DNA of 40,879 nt from a virus: IMG/VR virus record IMGVR_UViG_3300046171_000004, positions 1 to 40,879 of that record, one strand, 5' to 3'. The position numbers and the translations under genes are program-made. This document shows positions 25,934 to 34,767 of the stretch, in pieces. Position 1 is the stretch's first letter. The number at the start of each line of letters is the position of its first letter. The notes under the pieces are model-generated. The model was given only the letters and a program-made list of their open reading frames with translations, was not told the origin of the DNA and did no database searches.

Positions 25934-26788
25934 TTAATACTCCTTTACTTCTATGTATGGTACAATGGGTTTTACCTTAGCCTGAGATACCTTAGATGGT
26001 AACTCTTGTAGCGTAGGGTAACACTCAAACCTGTAGTCACAGAACTTACAATTACCGTTCAATACTTTGTTGCCTGATGCCTTACCTCTGAATGTCTCAG
26101 GTACAGGATCAAAACAACGCTTGAACTCGTTAGCATTTACTGTGTCAACAGTATCTTCTAATGTAGTAATTTCTGCGTCAATGTCAATACCCTCTGCTGG
26201 AACATATTTAATTCCACCGTTGGCTTTGTTGACTACCCACCAGCCACCTGCCTTCTTACCTGCGGCTTTAGCGTAGCCAGCTAGTTGACCTACGTAACCA
26301 AATGGGTCACTGTCTTTCAGTGTTTGGAATGATTCAAACTTGTTTCTGTATGACCAGTCCGATGCAGACTTAACGTCATCGACTGCCCCATCCAGCACAA
26401 GATCATATGATCCCTTTACTGTTGTGTCACCTAACTGTAGTTCAACAAAGTTGTCATCGTCTTCGTACTTAACTCCTGCTTCTGTTATGATACCCTTGAA
26501 CGCTGCTTCTACGATGTCACCCATCAGCATGTTCATTACGAATGTTGTTGGTTTAGGCAACGCCTTCTCTGGTTTATTCTTTTCAAACCAAAGCTGACAA
26601 GTCGGTCTGCCCACATTGGACATACGCAACCGAAACTTGTCACGCTTATTGCCCCCACCAAACTGGCGTCTAACAGCATCCATTACATCTGCACCAATCT
26701 GTTTGATTGTTTCTTCCGACATTGTTGATTTACCAGATGTAGCATCTTCAAGATACTGATTGATCGCCAGTTCAGCAGGATGGTTCAT
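25934..26788 (-). CDS. Cas4/RecB-like exonuclease with Fe-S cysteines
   Basis: 284 residues. A PD-(D/E)XK core: GSYD (D129), then DDVKSAS (D138, K140). Four cysteines are placed as in Cas4/AddB-like nucleases: one N-terminal (TCQLW, C64) and three near the end (CKFCDYRFEC: C247, C250, C256), typical for binding an iron-sulfur cluster that ties the domain together. Such nucleases trim DNA ends. It starts by TAATG overlap from the probable ssDNA-binding gene, and with it and the polymerase forms a T7-like recombination and replication set. Confidence 0.8.
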   Translation of the reverse strand: MNHPAELAINQYLEDATSGKSTMSEETIKQIGADVMDAVRRQFGGGNKRDKFRLRMSNVGRPTCQLWFEKNKPEKALPKPTTFVMNMLMGDIVEAAFKGIITEAGVKYEDDDNFVELQLGDTTVKGSYDLVLDGAVDDVKSASDWSYRNKFESFQTLKDSDPFGYVGQLAGYAKAAGKKAGGWWVVNKANGGIKYVPAEGIDIDAEITTLEDTVDTVNANEFKRCFDPVPETFRGKASGNKVLNGNCKFCDYRFECYPTLQELPSKVSQAKVKPIVPYIEVKEY

Positions 26789-27681
26789 TAGACAAAATCC
26801 TCTGCGTCAATGTCTACGAACTCTTCCACAGTATTTGTGTCAACCTCTTCATTTTTGTGCATGTTTTCATCCCACGCATTGAGGATATACGTATTGTAAT
26901 TCTCAATCCATGCCATAAAGTTAGCAAAGTTCTCCTGTGCTTCATTGTCCATGTCCAACGTATTGTTCAAGTCCAGTGAAGTGTTAGGCACATAGAAGCT
27001 GCTACCATTAGGTAACGGTACTTCTGTTGTGGTCATTGACACATAGTGCTGTGGTGGCAAGCGGCGCATCTTTGTCAGATCAGCAAATACTTTACCGACT
27101 ATTTTAAATGCGTCACGGTTGTCAATCTCCCAGATGAATGGGGTAGACTCTACGTCAACAGAGTTACCTTGATCATCTGTAGGATTGACCATCTCAACGA
27201 CACCAAACAATGCACGAACACGCTTGATTGATCTAATCAAGTCTTTCATATTGTCTGGTAGTGCAGCCCAATCTTGGATAAATCCAGCAGGTTTACCGCA
27301 ATTGAAGCCACCATCGTTGTCTTTCATGTCAGCGTTAAGGTCATTAGCCATAACAGTTTTGACATAACGGTTTGGTCTTGAGTCATTACCCATGACAAAC
27401 TTCTTGTGCATGAAGCGTTGTAGGTAAGGACGAATAGACACACTCTCAGCGTAGTATGTAGGCCCATCAGGGATCTCTAGCTTGTAGGTGCCACCACTTA
27501 CAACCTCTACGTTCTTCATCTTACCAGCAATCTCTTGCTGACCCATGATGGGTGAGTGATGAATACGTAAACGTGCAAGTGTACTTGCTTTAGCAGATTG
27601 CTTTGGTGCATCTGCGTTCATGCCCATTGCTTGGGCCATTGCTGAGAAATTGTTTGTGTCGATTGTTGATACTTGATTCAT
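26788..27681 (-). CDS. Probable single-stranded DNA-binding protein
   Basis: 297 residues between the DNA polymerase and the exonuclease, the place T7-like phages often give to an SSB (gp2.5). It ends in a strongly acidic tail (EEVDTNTVEEFVDIDAEDFV), typical for SSBs, which use it to bind other replication proteins. Middle has mixed alpha/beta and aromatic residues. No hallmark sequence motif exists for this kind of SSB, so the call rests on position and tail. AAAGGAGACTTAAT is ahead of the ATG. Confidence 0.6.
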   Translation of the reverse strand: MNQVSTIDTNNFSAMAQAMGMNADAPKQSAKASTLARLRIHHSPIMGQQEIAGKMKNVEVVSGGTYKLEIPDGPTYYAESVSIRPYLQRFMHKKFVMGNDSRPNRYVKTVMANDLNADMKDNDGGFNCGKPAGFIQDWAALPDNMKDLIRSIKRVRALFGVVEMVNPTDDQGNSVDVESTPFIWEIDNRDAFKIVGKVFADLTKMRRLPPQHYVSMTTTEVPLPNGSSFYVPNTSLDLNNTLDMDNEAQENFANFMAWIENYNTYILNAWDENMHKNEEVDTNTVEEFVDIDAEDFV

Positions 27682-27719
27682 ATTAAGTCTCCTTTTCTTT
27701 TAGACGAATGGTGGTTATA

Positions 27720-29762
27720 TCATATTACATCTTTTACGTCAAGCCAATTCGGACCAATCTTTGCCTCTAATAATAGAGGTACATTGAAATCTATGTTCCA
27801 CTTGCGGTTGACGATTGCGATTAGTTTGTCATTAGCTGTGCTAATAACCTTTAGTACTTTGTCCTTCTCATCTGGGTGCACATCAATCACAACGGAGTCA
27901 TGTACACTGTTTACTACACAACTGTGTAGCCTGTTTGCTGTTAGTAACCTATCTATGTATATCAAAGATATAGGTACAATGTCAGCGGTTGCAAACGATT
28001 GTACTGGATAATTTTTTATCTGTGTGAAAAATGTCACACCTCCAAAGCGTCTACGTACAACGTCAGGGAAAGCGAACTCACGTCCAGATGGCGTAGTGAT
28101 CTTGCCTGTGTTTAATGCTTCTTTGGCTAGTGCCTCATGCCACTTGGCAATACCAGAATACTTTGTCGTAAACTGTTGATAGTATGTCGCTTCTGCTTGT
28201 GACCTACCGAAACCACTGGCACCATACAATGGAGCAAAGGTGTGTGCCTTAGCCTCTTGTCGTGACATAGGTTGACCTGCATCACTGATGACCTTGGCGG
28301 TGTAAGCATGTACATCAAAACCTGTAGACACTTCCTCAATAGCAGTAGTATCTTGTGCAAGGAACGCAGCAACACGAAACTCTAACTGTGCCATGTCAGC
28401 TTCCATAATCTGACCACCTTCCCAACGTGATGTAAACACACGCTTGACAGGGAATGTACCACCACGTGGCATGTTCTGCATGTTAGGGTCTGCACCTGAT
28501 AAACGGCCTGTGCCAGTGCGGTGTTGCAGTAAGCGTACATGCAGCCTACCGTCATTCTTTACATGCGTTGCTATGCCCTCTACAAAGCTGCTGAGATATG
28601 TTTCTACTGCAGACAATCTACGTAGGTTCTGTAAGAATAGCTCTGCCTCTTTCATGCCTTTGGAACGTGCAATGCCCTCAAGATACAGCAAGTTACCTTT
28701 GTCTGTACCAAAGCCATTGGAGCTTACCCACTTGGCTGTAGGAGGTGAAAACTTTAGACCTGCTAAAGAAATTGAGTCAGTATAAAAGAAACCGCTTCCA
28801 GTACAAGTAGTACATTTATTAGTTCTAGCAAAGGGAGTTCCATCTTTCTTTACCTTTCTTATCTGACCAGTGCCAAAACATTCCTTACACTGGTGTGCTT
28901 TCTGTTTGTACAAACGATCACTGTGTAATCGTACTGTACTGCGATATTCTGCGTCAGACATACGCTCATCAAACAAGTCTGCCCACACCTTCTTGTCATG
29001 TGGTCTACGGCTGTAGATTACCCATGACTTCTGCTCTGGGCTGTTGAGATTGATGGGTCTGTCACCCATAAGATCTGCAACCTGTTCTTCTAGTGCGATA
29101 GTGAGTACGTTACGTTCTTGTTCAAACTCATCTCGCACCTTCATCAATGCGTCCATGTCTACCTGAAAACCACGCTGATAGATACGTGCAAGGTGTATCG
29201 CAAGCTGGTTGGTCAGAGTGATCGTTGGCTCCAGTGAAGTGCACTCCTCGTACTTCGTCTGCAAACGATTGAACAATTGCTGCGTAGCATGTAAGTCGTG
29301 TGACAAGTAATCAGACAATTCGTCATGCGGTATGTCACGAGTAGACAAGCCTTGCTTGAAGTATTCTTTGAGAGTGTCCTGCTTCTTAGTGTCAAGCTCA
29401 TAGCGTTCTGCACATGCCTCAAGGGACAGTGCCTCTTTCTGTCCACGCTGCAGTACATACTCGCCTAGCATGGTATCAAAGATGTCACCGTCATAAGTAA
29501 AGCCTGACTCCCACAACCACACAAGATCGTGAGGGGCATTATGTGCAACCAACAGGCGGGTAGAGTCCAGTGCATCCTGAACAATACGCCGCCCATCTGT
29601 GGTGGGTTGATGCTCTGCGTGATCAAATGTTACAATAGTTTCGTTATCGTTGTCATCTAGCATACCTACCATTACAAGTGTGTTGTCTGGTTCAAACGGA
29701 TCAAGGTGCATCTTGCCGTTGCGTTTAGTTACTGTGTTTTCTACGTCAAGGGTCAGTATCAT
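27720..29762 (-). CDS. Family A DNA polymerase with DnaJ-like zinc insert
   Basis: 680 residues. The 3'-5' exonuclease has DVE (D6, E8), HNAPHD (D79) and YLSHD (D156). The polymerase has motif A (EADMAQLEFRV, D456), motif B (RQEAKAHTFAPLYG: R501, K505, F509, Y513) and motif C HDS (H621, D622, S623; usually HDE). The residue equal to Pol I 762 is Phe (F509). Between the domains lie two DnaJ-type motifs, CKECFGTG (C292, C295) and CTTCTGSG (C317, C320), which together can bind zinc. This insert is described in phage HMO-2011. Good GGAGAC site; replicates the phage genome. Confidence 0.93.
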   Translation of the reverse strand: MILTLDVENTVTKRNGKMHLDPFEPDNTLVMVGMLDDNDNETIVTFDHAEHQPTTDGRRIVQDALDSTRLLVAHNAPHDLVWLWESGFTYDGDIFDTMLGEYVLQRGQKEALSLEACAERYELDTKKQDTLKEYFKQGLSTRDIPHDELSDYLSHDLHATQQLFNRLQTKYEECTSLEPTITLTNQLAIHLARIYQRGFQVDMDALMKVRDEFEQERNVLTIALEEQVADLMGDRPINLNSPEQKSWVIYSRRPHDKKVWADLFDERMSDAEYRSTVRLHSDRLYKQKAHQCKECFGTGQIRKVKKDGTPFARTNKCTTCTGSGFFYTDSISLAGLKFSPPTAKWVSSNGFGTDKGNLLYLEGIARSKGMKEAELFLQNLRRLSAVETYLSSFVEGIATHVKNDGRLHVRLLQHRTGTGRLSGADPNMQNMPRGGTFPVKRVFTSRWEGGQIMEADMAQLEFRVAAFLAQDTTAIEEVSTGFDVHAYTAKVISDAGQPMSRQEAKAHTFAPLYGASGFGRSQAEATYYQQFTTKYSGIAKWHEALAKEALNTGKITTPSGREFAFPDVVRRRFGGVTFFTQIKNYPVQSFATADIVPISLIYIDRLLTANRLHSCVVNSVHDSVVIDVHPDEKDKVLKVISTANDKLIAIVNRKWNIDFNVPLLLEAKIGPNWLDVKDVI

Positions 29763-29770
29763 ATTGTCTC

Positions 29771-30022
29771 CTACTTTATATCTCCATCATGCCAATCATC
29801 CCATGTATCCTGTTCTACATTGTACAGACTGTCAAGATCATCGTGAAACTTTTTATCCATAGCATATGTATCTATGGCATTTATGCACTCCTCTAGTGTC
29901 AGGTTGTTGCGTATCATTGCATTGTGTAAACGTATCTCACATATTGATTTTGATGTAGTCATATTAATAAGTCTCCTCTCAGTAGAACGTTCTCTTTCTT
30001 CTTGTGTCATAGGTCTAATCAT
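29771..30022 (-). CDS. Small hypothetical protein, 83 aa
   Basis: The frame is open from an ATG at 30052, but AAAGGAAG is at normal distance from the ATG at 30022 (MIRPMTQEERERSTERRLIN), so I choose that. The protein is helical and charged, with an acidic end (DDLDSLYNVEQDTWDDWHDG). Nothing recognised. It sits just ahead of the DNA polymerase and overlaps no gene strongly. Confidence 0.55.
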   Translation of the reverse strand: MIRPMTQEERERSTERRLINMTTSKSICEIRLHNAMIRNNLTLEECINAIDTYAMDKKFHDDLDSLYNVEQDTWDDWHDGDIK

Positions 30023-30024
30023 AA

Positions 30025-30240
30025 TCATTCTTCCTTTAAACAGAAGCCGCACATGTCACTCAGTGCAGGGCCACCACAACTTACACAGGTCTGCCACTGC
30101 TCACCTTCTAGACCTCTCTTTATTAAAGTCACAAAGCCTAAGTCAAAGATAGCTGCGAATGTCTTAGGATCACACTCCACTTGTAGTGTAGCACTACCAT
30201 CCTCGTGTTCTTCTATATCAGTTACTTTTATTTCACTCAT
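30025..30240 (-). CDS. Small zinc-ribbon protein, 71 aa
   Basis: The N-terminal half is a beta-type domain (IEEHEDGSATLQVECDPKTF) seen in small phage proteins; the C-terminal half has two paired cysteines, CVSC (about 52-55) and CGFC (about 64-67), as expected for a zinc ribbon that may bind nucleic acid. The ATG overlaps the stop of the preceding tiny membrane gene. Confidence 0.65.
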   Translation of the reverse strand: MSEIKVTDIEEHEDGSATLQVECDPKTFAAIFDLGFVTLIKRGLEGEQWQTCVSCGGPALSDMCGFCLKEE

Positions 30241-30388
30241 TGGTCACTCCTATACAAGGTAATAGGATAGATAGCTTGCAGTACTTTGGGTATTCGTCAT
30301 ACGTCATAGCTATCAACACAGGTGGCGCAGCTATAAGTAAAGCTACAATAGCTGACGCCTTGATTGCACCGTCAATGTTACCTCTCAT
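30233..30388 (-). CDS. 51-aa small membrane protein
   Basis: This gap-filling gene reads MRGNIDGAIKASAIVALLIA, then APPVLIAMTYDEYPKYCKLS and a short end. It has one predicted membrane segment (about residues 11-28), a positive head inside and a Cys-containing tail. Its ATG overlaps the ThyX stop as TGATG, and its TGA lies inside the next gene's start, so it is coupled on both sides. A GGAGAATGA site precedes it. Role unknown. Confidence 0.6.
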   Translation of the reverse strand: MRGNIDGAIKASAIVALLIAAPPVLIAMTYDEYPKYCKLSILLPCIGVTNE

Positions 30389-31041
30389 CATTCATTCTCC
30401 CTTAATGCTTTCCATGATACAGGGAACAACTTAGCCATCTCTGTGTCAATGTGACCAGCCACAACCTGTGTCTCGTACTGTGTGTCAGGCTTACAACGTA
30501 GGTTACACATGTCTGCAAATGCATCCAAGCTACCTGACCAGTACCACTCAGTGACCATGCTCTGTGGCAGTACCATACGTGCTTGCTCTGGACAGATACC
30601 TAAGTCTAGTAAGTACTCGTAATCTTTTAAACTGGAAGCAGCCATGTCTGCAACAATATCATTTGACATAGTAATCTTACCCGAACTACCTTGCTTCTTA
30701 TCAAGGCTACGTCCACGCCACTCTGTTGGCTGATAGAACTCAGGCTCATGGTCTACATACCTACGGCTGATCTCATTCCACCGTAGGAACTTGTGCTTGA
30801 CTAACTGCCTAGCTACAAACACAGGTGCTTTAACGTGGAAGCTGGCAAAGCAATGCCCAAAGGGGCTGATGTGCTTGTGCTTGGCTAGATAACGTATGAG
30901 CTTGGCATCCTTGTCTTTCAACTTAGGTGGACCCCATACGTCACTTGTATCCATTTCACTACGCTTACCAAAACTTACTCGTGCTGCATTAGCTACAGAT
31001 AAGTCTGTACCCATGTGGTCTACGTAAAATGTTTGTATCAT
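30388..31041 (-). CDS. thyX: Flavin-dependent thymidylate synthase ThyX
   Basis: 217 residues, typical length for ThyX. It makes dTMP from dUMP with methylenetetrahydrofolate and FAD. The family motif region reads VARQLVKHKFLRWNEISRRY (residues 76-95): R78, H83, N89, E90, S92, R94, Y95 fit the ThyX pattern, but the canonical RHRxxSxNE is KHKFLRWNE, so both flanking Arg are Lys and the usual Ser is Arg87. Many marine phage ThyX proteins vary here. It follows the GIY-YIG-like gene and a 29-residue membrane gene and supplies thymidylate for replication. Confidence 0.85.
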   Translation of the reverse strand: MIQTFYVDHMGTDLSVANAARVSFGKRSEMDTSDVWGPPKLKDKDAKLIRYLAKHKHISPFGHCFASFHVKAPVFVARQLVKHKFLRWNEISRRYVDHEPEFYQPTEWRGRSLDKKQGSSGKITMSNDIVADMAASSLKDYEYLLDLGICPEQARMVLPQSMVTEWYWSGSLDAFADMCNLRCKPDTQYETQVVAGHIDTEMAKLFPVSWKALRENE

Positions 31042-31127
31042 TTATTTACCTCACTCATTATGATATATACTATACCACAGATAAGAAATAACAGTATCAT
31101 AAGTGCTGTCAATGCTTCTCCTATCAT
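31038..31127 (-). CDS. 29-aa membrane micropeptide
   Basis: Reads MIGEALTALMILLFLICGIV then YIIMSEVNK. It has AAGGAGATAGA just before its ATG; the ATG overlaps the previous stop (ATGA) and its stop overlaps the ThyX ATG. It is nearly all one membrane helix. The double coupling and the strong ribosome site argue for translation. Confidence 0.6.
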   Translation of the reverse strand: MIGEALTALMILLFLICGIVYIIMSEVNK

Positions 31128-31612
31128 TCTATCTCCTTTATTATATCTATTGCTTGCTGCTGTGTCAGCTTAAACCATTCACCGTTTTCATGTTTGTTCC
31201 AAGGGTGTGTCGTTTGTGTTGCAGCTAAGACATGCGCTTTCTTTTCTGCTGTATTACGATCATCAAAATATCTGTAGTACAACAGCGTGTAGTCACGCAT
31301 GGGTGAGCTTGTCTGATATCCATTAAGCCTGTCTTCTGCATCAATAGCTTTACCTATTTTAATCCACTCAGGCCATGCTGCATTTTGTATTGCATACACA
31401 TAGCCCTCGCTGATCTGTTGGTCTTTTTGCAGTGAAGCAAAGGCGGCATCACCAAAAGATTTATAACGACCTGCTTTGTATAGTGCGTGTTTTTTACTCA
31501 CCTCTTTACCGTTGACAAACATTCTCAACGCATCACGTTTTTTAACAGCTTCAGGATTGTCTTTATAATAAGGAGTTTTTCCTGTCTTTGGATTAATATT
31601 ATTATCTATCAT
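31124..31612 (-). CDS. GIY-YIG-type (T5orf172-like) nuclease-domain protein
   Basis: 162 residues. The C-terminal part (about 68-162) has the T5orf172/GIY-YIG pattern: GYVYAIQN, EWIKIGKAIDAEDRLNGYQT, a conserved E after RNTAEKKAH, and a terminal NGEWFKL. The N-terminal part (KALYKAGRYKSFGDAAF) may bind DNA. Such proteins in phages act as nucleases, sometimes as homing endonucleases or anti-host factors. It starts by ATGA overlap from the helicase stop and sits in the replisome run, so it is not clearly a free-standing invader. Confidence 0.65.
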   Translation of the reverse strand: MIDNNINPKTGKTPYYKDNPEAVKKRDALRMFVNGKEVSKKHALYKAGRYKSFGDAAFASLQKDQQISEGYVYAIQNAAWPEWIKIGKAIDAEDRLNGYQTSSPMRDYTLLYYRYFDDRNTAEKKAHVLAATQTTHPWNKHENGEWFKLTQQQAIDIIKEIE

Positions 31613-32832
31613 GATACATACCTCGCTATCTTGTATTCAAGATCTGTGTGAACAATGCCATGCCACCCAGATAATTTGTTTTTGACCACATTGATGTGGC
31701 GTTGGTTGTCTTCTTCCTCTTGACCCTCAACTGTAGGGTTCTTGGAGATCATAATCATAAGGTCAGCTTCTGCTGCCTTACCTGTACGTGAGCCTTCCAT
31801 CATGGCTTGGTTGAGTACAACCTTACCTTCTGCTTCTGCAGATAGCTGAGACATGTAGAACATGGCACACTCTTGCTGCTTGGCAATCTGACGTGCTTGT
31901 ATGGCGTTAGCCTTGAGTGCCTCGTCAGGACGTGAGAAGCCAGCAGTACGGGCAAACTTATCACCCATGTCTAGTATAACTACGTCAGGTTTGTACGACT
32001 TGCACACAGACTCAACCCAGTTCATGTCACGTCCTGTTGCATCCTTGAACATGATCTTGTCACGTATCTGACCAAAGACACGCATGGCTTCCTGTTTGTT
32101 CTTCACTATCTCAAACTTGTCCATGCCTGTAGCTGCCGTGATGTAACGGTGAGCCACACGGTGGTAGCCTTCTTCGTTACACAACACAACAACACGTGCA
32201 CCCTGCCATGCAAAGCCATTAGGCCCAGCCACAAGTGAGGCATGGAAGGATGTCTTGCCTGTGTTAGGACGTGCACCTACCTCAATCAAGTGACCAGCAT
32301 TGATGCCCTCAACCTTACGTGTCAACGTAGGTATGTTGAATGTCCACTGTGACTCAAGGTCAGTCATGGCAAGAATAGTATCAAGGTCAATGTCTTCCCA
32401 ATCAATACGTAGGTTGGGTGTGAAGTCATCGCCATACTGCTCAAGCATCTGACGTAATGGTTCTAGTGTAGACTTGCTACCATTTACGTAGTCAAAGCCA
32501 AGGTTGGCAATGTCCTCACCAATCACCTGTTGGAACAGCTTGGATAGCACCTCTTGTGCAATGTCCTCACCCATAGGCTGTTCTCGCTTTACTGTAGCGA
32601 ACAGCGCACTGTAGGCAGTCTTCTGTGCTGTAGTCAGGGTAGCATTGTTTGACATAAACAACGCCTCAATCTCGTCAGGTGTAACGGTACGCTCATAACG
32701 GTGCATTGCACTGTCAATGGCCTTCTTAATCTTGCGTACATCAGGGCTGAACAATCGTTCTGGACAACGAGAGCCACGATGACTGTCATAAAACTCTTTG
32801 TTCATCAGGCTGCGTATTAGTGCTAGTTCCAT
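31609..32832 (-). CDS. Replicative DNA helicase (T7 gp4 helicase-like, DnaB/RecA fold)
   Basis: 407 residues. The Walker A motif reads GARPNTGKTS (K193), and a Walker B-like VVILDMGDKF lies about 90 residues later, then a Gln/Ser-rich motif (YMSQLSAEAEGK) and an Arg-finger-like KNKLSGWHG. The N-terminal part is helical as in DnaB-type linkers. It unwinds DNA ahead of the polymerase. The primase lies directly upstream (8 bases), matching a split of the fused T7 primase-helicase. Confidence 0.85.
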   Translation of the reverse strand: MELALIRSLMNKEFYDSHRGSRCPERLFSPDVRKIKKAIDSAMHRYERTVTPDEIEALFMSNNATLTTAQKTAYSALFATVKREQPMGEDIAQEVLSKLFQQVIGEDIANLGFDYVNGSKSTLEPLRQMLEQYGDDFTPNLRIDWEDIDLDTILAMTDLESQWTFNIPTLTRKVEGINAGHLIEVGARPNTGKTSFHASLVAGPNGFAWQGARVVVLCNEEGYHRVAHRYITAATGMDKFEIVKNKQEAMRVFGQIRDKIMFKDATGRDMNWVESVCKSYKPDVVILDMGDKFARTAGFSRPDEALKANAIQARQIAKQQECAMFYMSQLSAEAEGKVVLNQAMMEGSRTGKAAEADLMIMISKNPTVEGQEEEDNQRHINVVKNKLSGWHGIVHTDLEYKIARYVS

Positions 32833-32839
32833 GTGGGGT

Positions 32840-33646
32840 CTATCCTTGTGTTAGGGTTATCAGATTACTTATATCGTCAGGGTTACTATACTTTAAATCG
32901 TCTGTCAACTTTAAAACACGTACATCTGAACAGTACGTGCGTAATTCTTTAGCGAACTTGAGTGACTTGGGTAAAGCATCGGGGTCAAGTGCTACTATTA
33001 TGGTAGAGAACTGCGACAAGTACCGCTTGTGTCCCTCTGATAATGATGTACCCAACACAGCCACCCCGACATATACATCATCATCTTTGGCATCCAGCTT
33101 TAGATCGTTGTTCACTGTCGCACCTACAACTGCAGCACTCACGCTGTCCTCTACCACTACAGCGACATTACCACATCCACAATGGTATGGCAAGTCACTA
33201 TTACCATATCTTTTCCATTTAGGTATTCTTTTTCCCAGTGATCTACCTGATCCATCAACTATACAACCTCTGTCATCTAGCACAGGAAAGACTATACGGT
33301 GATCCTTTACGTCATACAATACAATAACATCTTCAGATGATAGGCCATACTGTTTAAGAAAATCCCAACACTCAGGCCCATCATTAACTAGGTAGTCAGG
33401 CTTTACAAATGGGGAAGGGTCTAGCTCGTCAGTCATATAACCAAGTGCCTTACGAACATCACCAACAGATAGTGCCACATTTGTACCGCCGCTGACAGTA
33501 CAACTAGCCTTGTAACAATTCCAAACAATCTTACCCATAGTATTAGTAATAGTAAATGTATTCTTAGCATGACACACTGGACATGCCATACGTTTACTGT
33601 CACCAACACTTAGCTGTAAGTCATTTATAATTTCTATTATGTTCAT
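32840..33646 (-). CDS. DNA primase (zinc-finger and TOPRIM)
   Basis: 268 residues from the ATG at 33646, which overlaps the integrase stop as ATGA; a TTG at 33652 is less likely. N-terminal zinc finger with C22, C25, C44 and C49 (CPVC...CYKASC). The TOPRIM part has VAVVVEDSVSAAVVG (E) and IIVALDPDALPKS (DxD). It makes RNA primers and is the separate counterpart of the primase half of T7 gp4; the helicase gene is next. Confidence 0.85.
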   Translation of the reverse strand: MNIIEIINDLQLSVGDSKRMACPVCHAKNTFTITNTMGKIVWNCYKASCTVSGGTNVALSVGDVRKALGYMTDELDPSPFVKPDYLVNDGPECWDFLKQYGLSSEDVIVLYDVKDHRIVFPVLDDRGCIVDGSGRSLGKRIPKWKRYGNSDLPYHCGCGNVAVVVEDSVSAAVVGATVNNDLKLDAKDDDVYVGVAVLGTSLSEGHKRYLSQFSTIIVALDPDALPKSLKFAKELRTYCSDVRVLKLTDDLKYSNPDDISNLITLTQG

Positions 33647-34767
33647 AGCCAATCACTTTCAATGTTCTTCGTTACACTCAATTCTACATGAGCATTACGT
33701 GCTGTCAAGGCTTTATTAGCAGAGGCGAATGTATTTTTTATGTATGGTTTCACAGATGCAACATGTGTGTGACCAGTAACAGCCATCAACTGTGGCAATG
33801 GTACACCTGCCTCAACCATTTGTGTTACCCCTGTCCTACGTAAGTCCATAAGGCGTAGGCTTTCTGGTAACTCAGCCTCTCGCATTACCCTACGTCCTAC
33901 TTTAGATAGTCTTTCCATGCCATAGGGTTTGAACGTACCACCTACAGGTGTAGGGTGGGGTGCAACATAAGGCTGAAAGCCGTAGTCCTCATGCTGTTCC
34001 TTGAGCATTACATGTAACTGATCATCAATGGGTAGGAACACCTCTGCCCTACGCTTAGACTGTTCAAGGTACATGCGCTGCCTGTCTAAGTCAAGGGCAT
34101 CCCACGTAAGCATACGCATGTCACCTAGTCTTTGACACCACTGATAGGCCATAGCCACGATCATGCCCACGTTACGGTACTTGTACTTACTGAAGGCGGT
34201 GTCCATAAAGTTAGTCACATCAGCATGTTCCCATACTACCTTACGTTGTGGTGTAGCCTTACGCTTAATGTTGGTGAAAGGATTAGTGTTAATCTGTTCC
34301 ATTTCAATGGCGTAGTTAAAGACACGGCTGGCACAGGTAGCACCATGATTGGCAAAGCTAATGCCTTGCTCAACCCACTGTTCATACAAATGCTTTGCAA
34401 CCTTAGAGGTAACATCACCATGCCTCATGTGACCTATGGCATTGTCCAGTAGACCAATGAAGTACCTGTAATGTACCTTAGTTGTATTACGTAACGCCTT
34501 GAAATCATTAGAGGCAAAGTAATACTGTGACAAATTTGCAACAGTGCTGCTTGGCTTAACATTGAATATCAATGCCTGTTCTTCACGGTACTTGTCAACT
34601 AAGTCATTCAACTCTTTGGCGAGTACCTTAACCTGTTTAAGATCAGTACCCCATTCCTTGCGGCTCACCACCCCAGCATCAACAAGAGACTGAGGTGGGT
34701 TGAAGCGATAAGACACTACACCCTTGGGTTGTTTACGTGGCTGTACATATCGTGGCAACTTAGTCAT
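33643..34767 (-). CDS. int: Tyrosine recombinase (integrase)
   Basis: 374 residues. The N-terminal ~170 is a SAM-like core-binding domain. The catalytic domain has CQRLGDMRMLTW (R213), then LMDLRRTGVTQ (R310), TGHT (H333) and KPYIKN (nucleophile Y342). The His usually two residues before the second Arg is Met307, a known tolerated variation. It could integrate the genome, suggesting a temperate life. ATG overlaps the previous stop (TAATG). It lies inside the replication operon instead of near an obvious att site, and I could not find attP by eye. Confidence 0.85.
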   Translation of the reverse strand: MTKLPRYVQPRKQPKGVVSYRFNPPQSLVDAGVVSRKEWGTDLKQVKVLAKELNDLVDKYREEQALIFNVKPSSTVANLSQYYFASNDFKALRNTTKVHYRYFIGLLDNAIGHMRHGDVTSKVAKHLYEQWVEQGISFANHGATCASRVFNYAIEMEQINTNPFTNIKRKATPQRKVVWEHADVTNFMDTAFSKYKYRNVGMIVAMAYQWCQRLGDMRMLTWDALDLDRQRMYLEQSKRRAEVFLPIDDQLHVMLKEQHEDYGFQPYVAPHPTPVGGTFKPYGMERLSKVGRRVMREAELPESLRLMDLRRTGVTQMVEAGVPLPQLMAVTGHTHVASVKPYIKNTFASANKALTARNAHVELSVTKNIESDWL

